From: Chalara sp. BL73
Taxonomy: Eukaryota; Ascomycota; Leotiomycetes; Helotiales
NCBI GenBank assembly: GCA_918026815.1
Contig: CAKJVC010000042.1
Span: 335,797-399,796 of the forward strand
Reading direction: 5' to 3'
Length of the DNA stretch: 64,000 nt
Shown: piece after piece, positions 1-10,580 of the stretch
Layout of the letters: each line of letters begins with the position of its first letter
How positions within the stretch are numbered: position 1 is the stretch's first letter
The notes under the pieces: model-generated
Told to the model about the DNA's origin: nothing
What the model saw: the letters and a program-made list of their open reading frames with translations, nothing else
The model's database searches: none
Translations under genes and position numbers: made by a program

Positions 1-650
1 ATGTAGCGTTAAACGATAATAAAGAATATAAAATCCTGGACGAAGTAAGTCATGAGATTATTAATCTGCCTAGTATGCCTCAAGAACAAACCAGCGTCAG
101 CCAAGTCAGCAGCATACTGGAACACCTAGCTCGATTTCGACTAGCTAAAGACCTTGGCAGTGGACTATCAGCAGATTCTTTCCACGAGTCATTGAAAGTC
201 TGTATCCGCAGAAACGGAACATCTTTTGATCCAGATTGTTTAATCGACATGCAACATAATTCTATAGTAGACCTGGTTATGGAAAACTTGGGGGACCGGA
301 ATTTTTATGTTTTCGTCTACGATCTTGGCCCCCTCTGGCAGGTGGAAGATATATATAAGGGAACTTCTATAGTTGTTACTCCGAAAAGTAGTAAAAAAGG
401 GTTTGAAGATAGAATAAGCAAGAAACTACGGATGGAGATTCCAGAGCAAATGAAGAATAAAGGATATAGCTCGTGCGACGACATCATTAAGGTTTTTGTC
501 ACCTCCCAACCGACGTCTTTCGACTTGCTGGAGTTGCCAAGACTCGGCAAACCGGCAATAGAAAGGAGCATTGACAGGACTGGTCGAGAAGGCGGAGCAG
601 CGCCAGAGAACTGGACGGCTCTGAGTTTTTTTTTCCATATTTCCCTTTAA
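1..650 (+). CDS. C-terminal part of a caspase-like / DUF4384-like fungal protein (5' partial)
   Basis: The reading frame is open from the left edge (first full codon at base 3) to a TAA at 648-650, so the Met at 75 is probably internal and the gene starts outside the window. The segment reads SILEHLARFRLAKDL, then VDLVMENLGDRNFYVFVYDL, then GPLWQVEDIYKGTSIVV. This looks like the beta-rich tail (DUF4384-like) that follows a metacaspase/peptidase C14 domain in many hypothetical proteins of filamentous ascomycetes; the family link is from memory. The catalytic caspase domain would lie upstream and cannot be seen here. The end (PENWTALSFFFHIS) also fits the usual close of that family. Such proteins are thought to act in stress or cell-death signalling, but nothing here proves a function. 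Confidence 0.6.
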   Translation, partial: VALNDNKEYKILDEVSHEIINLPSMPQEQTSVSQVSSILEHLARFRLAKDLGSGLSADSFHESLKVCIRRNGTSFDPDCLIDMQHNSIVDLVMENLGDRNFYVFVYDLGPLWQVEDIYKGTSIVVTPKSSKKGFEDRISKKLRMEIPEQMKNKGYSSCDDIIKVFVTSQPTSFDLLELPRLGKPAIERSIDRTGREGGAAPENWTALSFFFHISL

Positions 651-903
651 GCTATAGCTGATAGAAATGATTTTGTCAGATAGGATTACGTGTATACCTT
701 AACTATAGGACTTGATAGAAATCGGATCTTTGAACCAAAAAGCTAGCAGATACCACTACAAAGTCCAAGCTTGACCACCTATTAGAAAATATCCTTCTTG
801 CTTATGTCTTCCTACGAATAGCCATCATTCCTTATCTGTAGCATGGCCATAGCTAGCCTTGGCAAAATGCTCCAAGAAGGCGGATCAGAAAACTCCTGGC
901 CGT

Positions 904-1143
904 CTACTCGTTCTGCCTAAGCTTTGTGTAGTACTGCATCTTGATCGCGCATAGAGTCCGCTGTGGAGTCTGTTGCTGAAATGCAAGATCGATCTCGTCC
1001 CATGAGCATCCCTCCTTCTTCATTTCCAATATCTTCTCGTTCTCTTTTGCAGTCCAAGGGATACGTGTTCTTTTCGTGGCTGTCATAGTTTGGTGTTGGA
1101 ATCTTCTTGAGAGCTTGGCAACAATAAATGACGACTCGTTCAA
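904..1143 (-). CDS. Small Myb/SANT-like DNA-binding ORF
   Basis: A 79-codon ORF. A second Met at 1086 would give a 60-residue protein consisting almost only of one Myb/SANT-like unit: IPWTAKENEKILEMKKEGCSW, then DEIDLAFQQQTPQRTLCAIK and MQYYTKLRQ. The pattern of spaced aromatic residues and the 'W..KE...IL.MKKEG.SW.EI' core are typical of short fungal Myb-like proteins and of the ends of larger ones. There is no second repeat and no visible splice partner. It may be a tiny transcription-factor-like gene or the remnant of a larger one. The start at 1086 fits better than 1143, because the extra N-terminus is not family-like. Confidence 0.4.
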   Translation of the reverse strand: MNESSFIVAKLSRRFQHQTMTATKRTRIPWTAKENEKILEMKKEGCSWDEIDLAFQQQTPQRTLCAIKMQYYTKLRQNE

Positions 1144-2757
1144 TGTATCCCTACTTCACTATGCCTCAGCATGACCAGTGATCCCCTTCCTACGCGTAGT
1201 CTGGCTTCTATCTACGCATATATACATATATCATGCAAAAGTGACCACTATTTGCAATCTGATTAATACACCTTATATTCTATGTGACAACATATCCGTT
1301 GACAGAAGTGCTCTGTTTGGGACAGTATAAGGCTCTGACTCGGCGACCAGCTGTCCTCCTGTGTCTTGCGGTCCCTAGATACCTGATGGGGTACGGCCAC
1401 AATGAAGTCATGTTGCAACTCCGCTGGCCACAGCAACCGTGATTCCACGAACCCCCTGGCCCTCTCAGGGGAAAACCTTCCTAACAACGTTCTCTCTCGT
1501 CCAAATCGCCCCTTCCATACTCCTGTAAAACCAAACCCCAAAATTGTGTGATTGTGTGTGCCCGGTGTGGGTCAAATGCCTTCTGTATGCTCTGTAAATT
1601 GATGATGTCGTTTTAATGGAGGTTCAAGGATCTCTCGGGCAGGACTGCGGTTGCACGAAGTGGTGATAAGGTAGGAAAACCCTGAGGAGTTGCTGCTGGC
1701 TTGCAAGACCGCTCTATTATAGCCACCTTCCTCCTATGCGATTACCGCCGGTAATCGCTCCTCAGCACAATCCCATTTGCAACTATAACCGGAGCCGCGC
1801 GTGAACTGTCAGGCCTTAAGAACAATCCGAGACCGAGTCGCAGTCTTTTTCGAGGCTGCCGTTGCTACTCGCATACTTATCGCTCTACTGGCCACGCTAT
1901 TATCTTGAGCATAATAAGGTTGGCAGCCGCAGGATTCGAACTTACTAGCACAAGTTGTTTTCTTCGACTCTGGCCGTGAAAAGAGTATATACAGCAGGTG
2001 CTTACCAGAGAGGCTGTGTCGGCAACTTTTCTGGTTGACTGGGCTCAGAATGTGTAAAGCATTTCAATATCCTAGGATACCGAAATGCACAGCCGAAAGG
2101 AACGGCGAGTAACTAACCAATGACATACCTCGGTAATAATGGGAACGGAAAGTGTTCTCGCTTATGATTGGTTCAATGCATCAGGTCACCGTCCGAGAAC
2201 AGCTTTCTGGAAACGCGCTTCATAACTACTGTTCTCAAATATAAAAGCATCAATCCAAAAATCCAGATCTGGAATTTACGATTTGAGATGTCCTGTTTTC
2301 GGATTTTCGAGATACCACTATTCTATTTTTAGATAGCCACAACACATTTTGCACAACGTTTACGATTGGATTAGAGACTGACTATTGCGAAATGCATGGT
2401 TAAGCGCGCTTTCGGAAGACTGCTCCGGATGACTCTTCTAGCAGTGGCTATTATTAGCAAACAATGATTCCTAAATCTGAAACCAGCACTTTTCAATTCA
2501 CGAAGTATCAATTTTGCTATTTCAAGTTTAACATGCTAGAATTTGGGATGGATTATTTTTGATGTAGTGCTCGGCCTTTGTAACCAGGCTGATTAATCTG
2601 TCAGCCGAGCCGAAAGTCATGCCTTGCGGCCTTAGGCGACAATACTTCGGACAGGGACGAGATGCTGGTAGTGGCCAGCTTCAAGATTTCGAGAAAGCGG
2701 CATCGCAATTTCGCTTACAGGATCGACGATCGCCAATCACCCGCGCCCCCGATCTGA
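1144..2757. other. Gene-poor intergenic stretch
   Basis: I see no convincing protein gene on either strand. It contains the 21-bp palindrome at 1738-1758, a weak tRNA B-box-like string on the minus strand near 1926-1936, and a possible hairpin with arms GCTCGGC (2569-2575) and GCCGAGC (2604-2610). The remainder has no recognised features. Confidence 0.6.
1738..1758. repeat. Perfect 21-bp palindrome (10-bp arms, 1-nt centre)
   Basis: Left arm GCGATTACCG (1738-1747), central C, right arm CGGTAATCGC (1749-1758). The arms are exact reverse complements. It holds inverted CGG/CCG triplets, as in binding sites of fungal Zn2Cys6 dimers, but it lies far from any confident start codon. A role as an operator is inference. 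Confidence 0.6.
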
Positions 2758-2775
2758 GGCTGCGGCGCCGCAGCC
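2758..2775. repeat. 18-bp perfect GC palindrome at the 5' edge of the 5S copy
   Basis: GGCTGCGGC followed directly by GCCGCAGCC. It is flanked by a second inverted repeat, GATCTGAGG (2751-2759) and CCTCAGATC (2817-2825), the latter lying inside the 5S sequence. Together these could fold into a structure that is not part of normal 5S rRNA. Confidence 0.6.
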
Positions 2776-2878
2776 CGAGGAGAACTGGGCATCCTGTCCG
2801 CTCTGCCATACATGAACCTCAGATCGGTAGACTAGTAGTTAGGTGGGTGACCACCAGCGAATCCCTACTGTTGTATGT
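2776..2878 (+). rRNA. 5S rRNA gene copy with diverged 5' end (probable pseudogene)
   Basis: From about 2776 the sequence follows fungal 5S rRNA: a GGGCATCC.GTCCGCTC-like block (2787-2802), CTGCCATACATGAACC (the internal promoter/box A region), GTAGTTAGGTGGGTGACCAC (2836-2855), then GAATCCCTACTGTTGTATGT to 2878. A T-rich Pol III terminator follows (2879-2905). The expected 5' strand of helix I (ACATACGAC) is not present; the place is taken by GC-rich DNA including the palindrome at 2758-2775, so the 3' GTTGTATGT has no pairing partner. Dispersed 5S copies, many of them imperfect, are usual in filamentous ascomycetes. The copy is either truncated at the 5' end or replaced there. The 5S match is from memory of the family consensus. 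Confidence 0.8.
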
Positions 2879-4228
2879 ATTTTTGTTTTTTTGTTCTTTT
2901 TTTTTGTACCCCCCATACACTACTTCTTTTGGGTGGCATAAAAACGCAATGGATTGGAATGAGGAAGTATGTTGGCATACCGTAAAGTACGAAGTGTCTT
3001 GATGTATGCCTTGTTGCTTACTTCCTTGGGGAGATTTCATGACATTGGAACTGAAAAGTCGATTGATAGGTGGTCTCAGCCCCTTACCAAGGATATGCAA
3101 ATTCAAATATTTTGGATGCAAAAGGCTGTTATAATTGCGTCGTGGATCCTGAGTGACCCAATTTAGCAGAGGGTAGCTAGCTGACATCGAGGTGTTTTGT
3201 ATATGCTTAAGCAAGTCAGCTTAACAGATGCCCAGCCAGCACCCAAGAACAGACCTGGTTGATTTTACGAAACACTACCCTGACATGATTGGAAGAGAAG
3301 ATCCGACGCTACAGGAAAGTGAGTGATCAAGATAGAAGAATTCCATAACGGAATTATTATGCAATGTTTAGAGATCACTGCAAAGGCAGATATCGCTGGA
3401 TTCTTGTTGTTAGATAAATAAAGTTTCAACGCCAGAGAGATTTGACTGCATACTGTAGGACAAATCATATTATATAAAGTATTGCATCAGCACGTGTGCT
3501 GATCTCTAATCTAATATGCCGACATTGGTGCGGCGCGCATGCATAGCCCTGCACCACCAACAAAGGGCCAATTTTAGGGTTCTGTGTCTCCTCCCATCTT
3601 ACGACATTTTTGGCGTCGAGCAACTCTCTGTCTGTATAACCAGACATCCTAGATAGTCTTTTGGAATATCTGCGGTAGCTTCTCCAACAAACCTCTTTTA
3701 GTGTTCTGCTTAACGATACTCCACAGGGCGGGCCGACCTATTTCCGGATCTTATCGCTCTGCCAGTGCCAAGCGAGGGCCAAGTCCCATATCGGCGGGTC
3801 AGGGTCGTCGTCAGAAACAAAGGAGAGAAAACCAAACCTAAACTCCAGTCCCAAGATTTATTCCACCTCGACTTCCAACAACAAACACACTTTTGACGAG
3901 ACAACGCGGTCTGCAGAGGCATTCACTGCATCGCCAATCCCCCAATCACTTACTGCCTCACTAATTCTACGTCCTCCAGAATCCATTGGCTCACACCAAC
4001 ATACAATGAATTCGCGAGAATGACATTCACATCGACTGTCCAACCCGAGCCTGCCACAGGCTTATAACATAGGCTTTATCGAGGACGACCTCGACTATCA
4101 ATCTTGTGCAACATTCACCATAACTTGTCCTGCGGTCACAATCACAATCCCATTCACCAAAGTTCATATTCATCAACGGTGAGACCACGCCGCTTTTTAA
4201 TACCACATAACCATAGCATATTGTCACC
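2879..4228. other. Intergenic region upstream of the potassium transporter
   Basis: It begins with the T-rich terminator of the 5S copy. The rest has only short overlapping ORFs without recognisable protein features. The last 500 bases are rich in CA and CT strings and probably form the promoter and leader of the TRK gene. Confidence 0.5.
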
Positions 4229-7138
4229 ATGTTTTCCATTCCCATTGAGGTTTGGGGACATATCAGGTCGCTCAAGCCAGCCTTCCTTTCTCGACATCCT
4301 CACTTCAACTTTATTACTGTACATTGTAAGTCAGATTGAGGCTTAACATGTTGTTCGGAGGTCACTGCTAACCTCTGAAGATTTCTGGCTTATTGGCATG
4401 ATCTTCTTCTGCTCAATCTGTCTATATGCTCGTAGTGATCTTGATTATACCGATGCTCTTTTCCTCGCAAGTGGTGCAGCCACCCAGAGTGGGCTCAACA
4501 CCATAGACATCAGCCTCCTTAATACCTGGCAGCAGGCCATGATCCTAGTAACAACCTTGGTCACTACCCCTATAGCGATCAATACATATGTTGTCTTCCT
4601 GCGCTTATACTGGTTTGAACGACGATTTCAAGATGTCGTCAAGAGGGCCAAAATGAACCGACGAACCATTGCGAGATCCTTCTCCAAGACGAAGACCGAA
4701 GAACGAGACATTGGCCTGGAGGAGAGTGGTGTACAAGGCAGGCCCATATTTGTAGTGCACAACGGAACACCAGCAAATGGAAAGACAAACGATGGTACCT
4801 TGGCTGGAAACTCCAACGAGCATGATGCGCAACGTAACGGACACACTGTTTCTGGAGACAATGCAAAATACGATAGCTCGGATTCAAATGAAGAGCCACT
4901 AAAACCCATAAGTTCCACCCATACCCCTCAGATCAAATTTGCGGACCAGGTTACAGGGAGCGATGGCATGAACGACGAGGAATTACGTGTCCCTACTCAG
5001 CGAACCCAAGAAGAACATATCGCATTTTTGCAACGACAGCGCAATCCTGAATCTGACATTTTGCGTATCCCTGGCCCTCGGGATGCTGACGCTGGCGCGA
5101 CACCTCATTTTGTTGATGAAGCCGATGCAAATCTTTCTCGAATCATGTCCGGGGACACATCGGCAATAGCTTCTAGACGTGGAAGCGATATTTCGCATGT
5201 TGGCGATGCGGCCCCAATACCCGTTCGACGTAATATCACTATTCAAGAACCCGAACCACGAAGTCAGGTTGAGCACCTGACCCAAGATGCGGCTGCTGTG
5301 AAGCATGCCCTTGGTGGACCTCTAACCCCTCTGAGACGACGAACAGATGGTCTTTTTTCAGGAGAAAAAACATCACTGGGTGAGGATAACCTGCACCCCA
5401 ATCGTGGCCGAAAAAGAGCAGGTACTTTCACTAGTCTTAAGAGAGTGTTGTCGGCCAACAAGCAAGATTATGGTACACCATATTTGACTTGGGAACCAAC
5501 GGTTGGTCGCAATTCTGAATTTACAGATCTTAGCGAAGAACAACGAGAAGAATTAGGCGGTATCGAGTACCGTGCATTGAAGACGCTGGCTTTGATTCTT
5601 GTCCTTTACTATCTCGGATTTTTCACTCTTGGCGTAATTAGTCTGGTACCATGGATCATGCAAAGTGATACATATGGTCCAGTCGTGAAGGAAGATGGGC
5701 AAGGAAGACCTTGGTGGGGAATCTTTACCGCAACTTCAGCATTTACCGATCTTGGTTTTACCCTGACTCCAGATAGCATGATTTCCTTCCAGTCTGCGAT
5801 TTGGCCACTATTGCTGATGAGCTTTCTCATCATCATTGGCAATACTGGCTTCCCAATCATGCTCCGTTTTATTATTTGGGTATCTTCACACATCGTACCC
5901 TCTAGTGGATTGTTTGAGGAGTTACGTTTCCTACTTGATCATCCTCGTCGCTGCTTCACTCTGCTTTTCCCGTCTAGAGCTACCTGGTGGTTGTTTTGGA
6001 TTCTAGTCTTCCTAAATGGAGTGGACTTGATGTTTTTCATTATTCTTGACGTAAGCGCTTGGCCCCATGATAAACCCTCTTTTTTTTACTAAGATATGAC
6101 TAGCTTGGAAACACGGTCGTGACACAATTGCCAGTCAATATACGCGTGCTAGATGGTTGGTTCCAGGCAGTATCCACTAGAACTGCTGGGTTTGCGGTAG
6201 TCAATCTTGCTGTACTGCATCCAGCTATTCAGGTATCGTACTTGGTCATGATGTACATCTCGATTCTGCCCATTGCTATTTCAGTTCGACGCACCAATGT
6301 GTATGAAGAAAAGTCTCTTGGTATTTACGGCTCTGCCGCAGAAGAGCATCATGATGAAGGCGAGCCCTCTTATGTTGGTGCCCATCTTCGACGACAACTC
6401 TCGTTTGATTTGTGGTATATCTTCTTGGGGCTCTTCATCATCTCCATTGCGGAAGGTGGTAAACTACAGAGTGGTGATGACTCATTTACCATGTTCTCAG
6501 TTCTCTTTGAGATCGTAAGTGCGTATGGCACAGTTGGTTTGAGTCTTGGTTACACTAACACCGACACCTCCCTCTCGGCACAATTTAATGTTCTGTCGAA
6601 ATTGGTCATCATAGCTATGCAGATCCGTGGTCGTCATCGTGGTCTTCCTTATGAGCTTGACAAAGCCATTTTACTTCCCAGTGAGCATCTGCAGGAGCAA
6701 GAGGCTGAGGCTGCCAGACTCAAGAGATCGAATACCTTGGGTATGGCAGGTGTCAGCAGTGGAGCCATGAAAACCGCTTCGCTCAGGGGTAGAAGCAGGA
6801 GTCGTCAAGGCAAGGCTGCAAATGTTTTGGGCAATCTGCTTCACATGGGACCGCCTATTCCGGATAGTGTCCGCATCGATCCAAACACCCTGAGAAGAAG
6901 ACATAGCATCTCCATCGCGGAGATGAACAGAGGACGAAGAGCCCGAAGCGCAAGTTTGACTTCTGCTCCTAATTTTGGTATCTCAAGCGCAGATGGCACT
7001 GCCGAAAATGGCCATGCTACCGAGCATGGCCTCGCGCCTGAAGGGCGGACTCCTGCACGTCGAAGTGGCAGTCGATTCTCTGGTCGTCCAAGCTTCCCAC
7101 ATGAAGCCAGTGTTCCAGAGGCTCCGAATGAGGATTAG
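4229..7138 (+). CDS. TRK1: TRK-type potassium ion transporter
   Basis: High-affinity K+ uptake protein of the plasma membrane (TrkH/TRK/HKT superfamily). Exons are 4229-4325, 4381-6050 and 6104-7138, with phases that fit exactly (933 aa, normal for filamentous fungi). The start at 4229 gives the typical N-terminus ending in FNFITVHYFWLIGMI at the first membrane helix. The four selectivity-filter loops are visible: ATQSGLNTIDIS, SAFTDLGFTLTP, STRTAGFAVVN and SAYGTVGLSLGYTN, each with the conserved Gly. A long hydrophilic loop rich in Ser, Asp and Arg lies between the first and second M1-P-M2 units, as in yeast Trk1. The C-terminal AMQIRGRHRGLPYELDKAI motif is characteristic. The tail is basic and Ser/Arg-rich, a likely phosphorylation region. 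Confidence 0.95.
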
Positions 7139-7500
7139 GCGTTTCTATGACATGAGCGATACCCTTGTATTTATTGGGTCACTATTTATGGACATTTTGC
7201 TTAGCGAAGGAGTTCAGGAGAGACTTGTTTATCACCTAGATAAACGTGGGAAGCTCAGTTGCAGCGCTGGACCGTACACACTCTTGACTTGATGATGCCA
7301 GTTTTGGAGATGTTTATATACGTTCTTTTAATGAATCACCTCAATTTGTTCAATTATATCTGATTCTTTATGTTTTGTGTTTCTTTTATTGCTTTTGGAA
7401 GTTCGTACTTAGAACGTTATAAAGCAGCTGGTTTATGGTAGTACTCGTTTGAGAATGTGAAGTAGTTTTATATTTCTGGTAGGGTTACATCAAGAGAAGA

Positions 7501-7528
7501 TAGGGTTAGAGTTAGGGTTAGGGGTAGG
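7501..7528 (+). repeat. Interstitial telomere-like TTAGGG repeats
   Basis: About four near-perfect units in series (TAGGGTTAGAG, TTAGGG, TTAGGGG, TAGG), in the TRK-carbonic anhydrase intergenic region about 180 bases before the next start codon. TTAGGG is the telomere repeat of filamentous ascomycetes. It may be a telobox-type promoter element or a scar of past break repair. Confidence 0.7.
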
Positions 7529-7707
7529 ATATGGAGTGCGATGTGCAACAAAAATCTCGCCCCTGGCCAATTACCCTTCCACCAATTGTCCAATAAACAT
7601 GAACCCACGTGATCAAGCCTCACCCGTTGAGTAGACGGTTCATCTTGGCAGCCTCTCCCTCTTTTCCTCGGAATGCTCTTCTCTCACAGCCAGCACTTAT
7701 CTAACAA

Positions 7708-8715
7708 ATGCTGCGTCCTTCTTTCTTCAATCTTCTGAAGCCGCAGCAGACACTGCGACATCTCACAACCGCCAATTTCGCTCGGCCAAGGCTCAATTGC
7801 GTCAAGAAGTCCAGCGGAGCTACCCCTCCATACCTCTCACCCCACATCCCTACAAGATTCTGCAGCTCCTCGAGCAACGACGAGATGTCGTCCCGCGACC
7901 ATCTAGATGCGAGCCATGAGCGCATTTTTGAGAATAATCGGAAATGGGTTGCGAACATGAGGGAGAATGATGCAGAATACTTCACCAAGCTAGCCTCAGG
8001 CCAGATCCCTGACTATCTGTATATCTGGCCCTCTGCCCTGCCTCGCCCCGATGCCTCTGCTGATGGAAATGAAACAGATACATCGGCTGTGCTGACTCCC
8101 GCGTGCCCGCTAATGAGATCATGGGTCTCGGTGCCGGCGAGGTCTTCACCACACGGAACATTGCTAACCTGGTCCCAAACACCGATTTGTCTGTTATGTC
8201 AGTCATTAACTATGCCGTGCGCCATCTTCACGTCAAGCATATTGTGGTGTGCGGGCATTACGGTTGTGGGGGTGTGAAGGCGGCAATGACACCTGCGGAC
8301 ATGGGGTTGTTGAACCCGTGGTTGCGGAATATAAGGGATGTCTATCGGCTGCATGAGGAGGAGCTAGATAAGATTGAGGGAGAGGAGGACAGGTATAAAC
8401 GGTTGGTGGAGTTGAATGTTGTAGAGCAGTGCCGGAATGTTATCAAGACTGCGGCCGTGCAGCAGAGTAGGTTATATTCTGTGCCAGTGAACTGCTGGAT
8501 CTTAGGTCGGTTTAACATTTGCTAATGATAGGGTTGCAGGCTACGAGTCGAAGGGATATCCGATTGTGCATGGATGGGTATTTGATCTTAACGATGGACT
8601 GCTAAAGGACCTAAAAGTCGACTTTGAGAGTATGCTGAAGAGCATCAAGAAGTTGTATAATCTTTCTGCCGGTCCTGGCCAACCTTCAAGCGGCAGCGAG
8701 GATCCCTCCGTTTAG
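7708..8715 (+). CDS. Beta-class carbonic anhydrase, mitochondrial-type N-terminus
   Basis: Interconverts CO2 and bicarbonate; in fungi it supplies bicarbonate for carboxylases and helps CO2 sensing. Exons 7708-8018, 8078-8466 and 8540-8715 join in phase to 291 aa. The first junction restores YIGCADSRVPANEIMGLGAG, with the Cys zinc ligand and the Asp-Arg dyad. The other ligands are in VVCGHYGCGGVKAA. The last junction restores VQQSYESKGYPIVHGWVFDL. The first 55 residues are basic, hydroxylated and poor in acids (MLRPSFFNLLKPQQTLRHLT), which suggests mitochondrial import. A second in-frame ATG at about 7885 (MSSRDHLD) starts where cytosolic family members begin, so dual targeting by leaky scanning is possible. 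The upstream region is CT-rich. The gene converges on the dehydrogenase at 9100-10580. Confidence 0.93.
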
Positions 8716-9099
8716 ATGAAGAGAAAGTGGAAGGAATAATATTACATTAAAAGGGCAGCACTGCTATGGCGCTCAGCTAGACCATTCCATCTCGTGGCAT
8801 AACTTATTCTGCGCCGTTTCTGCTTGGATAGGCAATTCCAACAAATGGCGATACTTTAGTGGTCGTATCGTTGCATGTAGACAATAATATCACGATGAAG
8901 CTATAGAATATAATCCTATTCAAGCACTAGAAAGAATTTCCTTGAAGCTTCGCATTTCGTCCCTCAGGATTATGTGCTCTAGGATTTATATACTCCAGTT
9001 CTGGGGGCTATACCTATCCACGCCTCGAAGCACATTTATGCCTCCCCTACCCTATTTCCACAACATACCCTCTACGAACCCAGAACCAAACACCCCCAA
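8716..9099. other. Short convergent 3'-3' intergenic region
   Basis: Lies between the stop codons of two convergent genes. I see no further gene or element. Confidence 0.6.
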
Positions 9100-10580
9100 T
9101 CACAAATTCAACTTCCCCTTCCCATCCATCAAATGCAAATTAACCGGCGTGACCGGCCCCCGCCCCTTCAACACACAATCCACATTCCGCATAGCCAGCT
9201 CCTCAAACCCGATATGCGTATCCAGCGTGCCCCCGGCATTATGGCTCGTCAGCGTCACGCTCCGGAGCGCAGCGAGCCGCTTGTTCACGCCCGGCTCGTG
9301 CTCATGCACGTCTAGCCCGGCCGCCACCAGCTTACCTTGCTCTAAGGCGTCCGCCAGGGCCTCTTCGTCGACCAGGGACCCCCGCGCGATGTTTACGAAC
9401 CGGCTGCCGGGCTTGAAGCGCTTGAGCGTCTCGGCGCTGATGACTTTGGAGCCTGTGGGCGAGGCCGGAGTGGCGAGAACGACGCAGTCACTTTCTGTGG
9501 GGGCTTGCGTTAGCTGGTTTATCTCGGAAATATGCTTCTTCTTCTTCTTTTTTTTTTTTTTCTTTTTCAAAGACATAGGAGAATATGAAAAGAGGGCTTA
9601 AGGCAAAGGGGGTGGAGGGGAGAGTTACCGGAAAGTAGGTCTGGTAGAGAAGGATAGAATGTTGCCTGTAGCTCGGCTTCTTGCTGTGGGAGCTTGCGGA
9701 TGATGTCGTGGTAGATGATCTTAAGACCGAAAGCATGTAGAGCCTTGTGCGCTATGAGGGATCCGACTATTGTTGCTTATTAGTCTTGCTCCGTCCATAG
9801 CTTTCTTTGGGAGTGTGCAACATACTGTTTCCCAGGCCGATGATACCTAACGTATGGCCGCGCGGGTTGTGCGAGAGAACGGCGGCGTTCTGGTGGCAGT
9901 CTTTGAAGGTCTCCGGCGAGGCACGCGCTGCTGTCGTGCACCTGATCGTCATCAACATTTACTCATACCCGGTGGAACTTAAAAAAAGATTTCATACCAG
10001 TTTAGATTGCGGAACGTGGATAGAATAAGGAAGATTGCAAAGTCCGCGACGGATTCTGCGGACGCTACTGCGCTACGATGGGTTAGTGAGGCGATGGTAC
10101 AAGATTAGCAGTGGGCTAGTGTGAGAACCTGTTGCAGTATATGATACCTATAATTGTTAGAAAGGTTTAGAACACATGATATGGGAGGTAGCACGTACCT
10201 CGCGCAGCGAGCAGATCAACATCCGCCCAGTCGAATCCAGCACCTGCTGACGCGAATATCTTGCATGATGCCGGTACGAGGGGTATCAATTCTTTATCCC
10301 ACTGTCATTCATCTTTAGTGGCCGAACCTCTAAAAATTTTGAAAGAGGGTTTGAAAATGCTCACCCGTCCCATCTCTCCACCGGTATTCCAAAACGGCCT
10401 AAAGATGCCATGGAAGTCTCCCCACCGCTTCTCTTTCAGAGCTTTCATGAACTCATCCCGTTGCCGCTCTTCCGTGGACGGTCGGATCACAGTGAAGTCT
10501 TTGGAGAACTGCTCATATTGTGACAAATTCCACTTCACCGGGTCACCGATGTGGAGGACGATCGGTTTCGTGGAGGACAT
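9100..10580 (-). CDS. D-isomer-specific 2-hydroxyacid dehydrogenase (glyoxylate/hydroxypyruvate reductase-like)
   Basis: NAD(P)H-dependent reductase of 2-keto acids. Seven exons (minus strand): 10365-10580, 10199-10301, 10129-10147, 9998-10072, 9826-9941, 9629-9766 and 9100-9494. All phases fit and give 353 aa, the usual length. The GDFHGIFRPFWNTGGEMGR and FASAGAGFDWADVDLLA motifs are typical of the fungal family. The dinucleotide motif GLGNIGS is split by an intron. Catalytic Arg is in NIARGSLVDEEAL, Glu in GLDVHEHEP and His in TSHNAGGTLD. The third exon is only 19 nt. The last intron contains an A/G-rich microsatellite (9536-9575), which would read as a false poly-Lys N-terminus if that intron were missed. 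Confidence 0.92.
9536..9575. repeat. CTT and poly-T low-complexity run inside an intron
   Basis: Four CTT units followed by a T-rich run (T14 and T5 blocks), located in the intron 9495-9628 of the dehydrogenase gene on the minus strand. As a homopolymer it is prone to length errors but lies outside coding sequence. Confidence 0.8.

Noticed and set aside
1915..2030. tRNA gene on the minus strand (B-box GTTCGAATCC followed by GGCTGCCA)
   Set aside because: The B-box string is good, but no matching 5' acceptor strand (GGCAGCC) or D-arm lies at a tRNA-like distance, and the T-stem pairs poorly. At best a degenerate remnant.
2085..2130. Similarity to a large-subunit rRNA core string (ACGGCGAGTAACTA)
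   Set aside because: Only about 15 bases resemble LSU rRNA, and the surrounding sequence does not continue the match. Most likely chance.
2619..3002. ORF of 127 codons on the plus strand
   Set aside because: It overlaps the 5S rRNA copy and its T-rich terminator; the encoded residues have no protein-like pattern.
9495..9576. Poly-Lys N-terminus of the ORF at 9100-9576
   Set aside because: It is the translation of an intron microsatellite; the splice acceptor at 9495-9496 joins the exon to E-SDCVVLATP.
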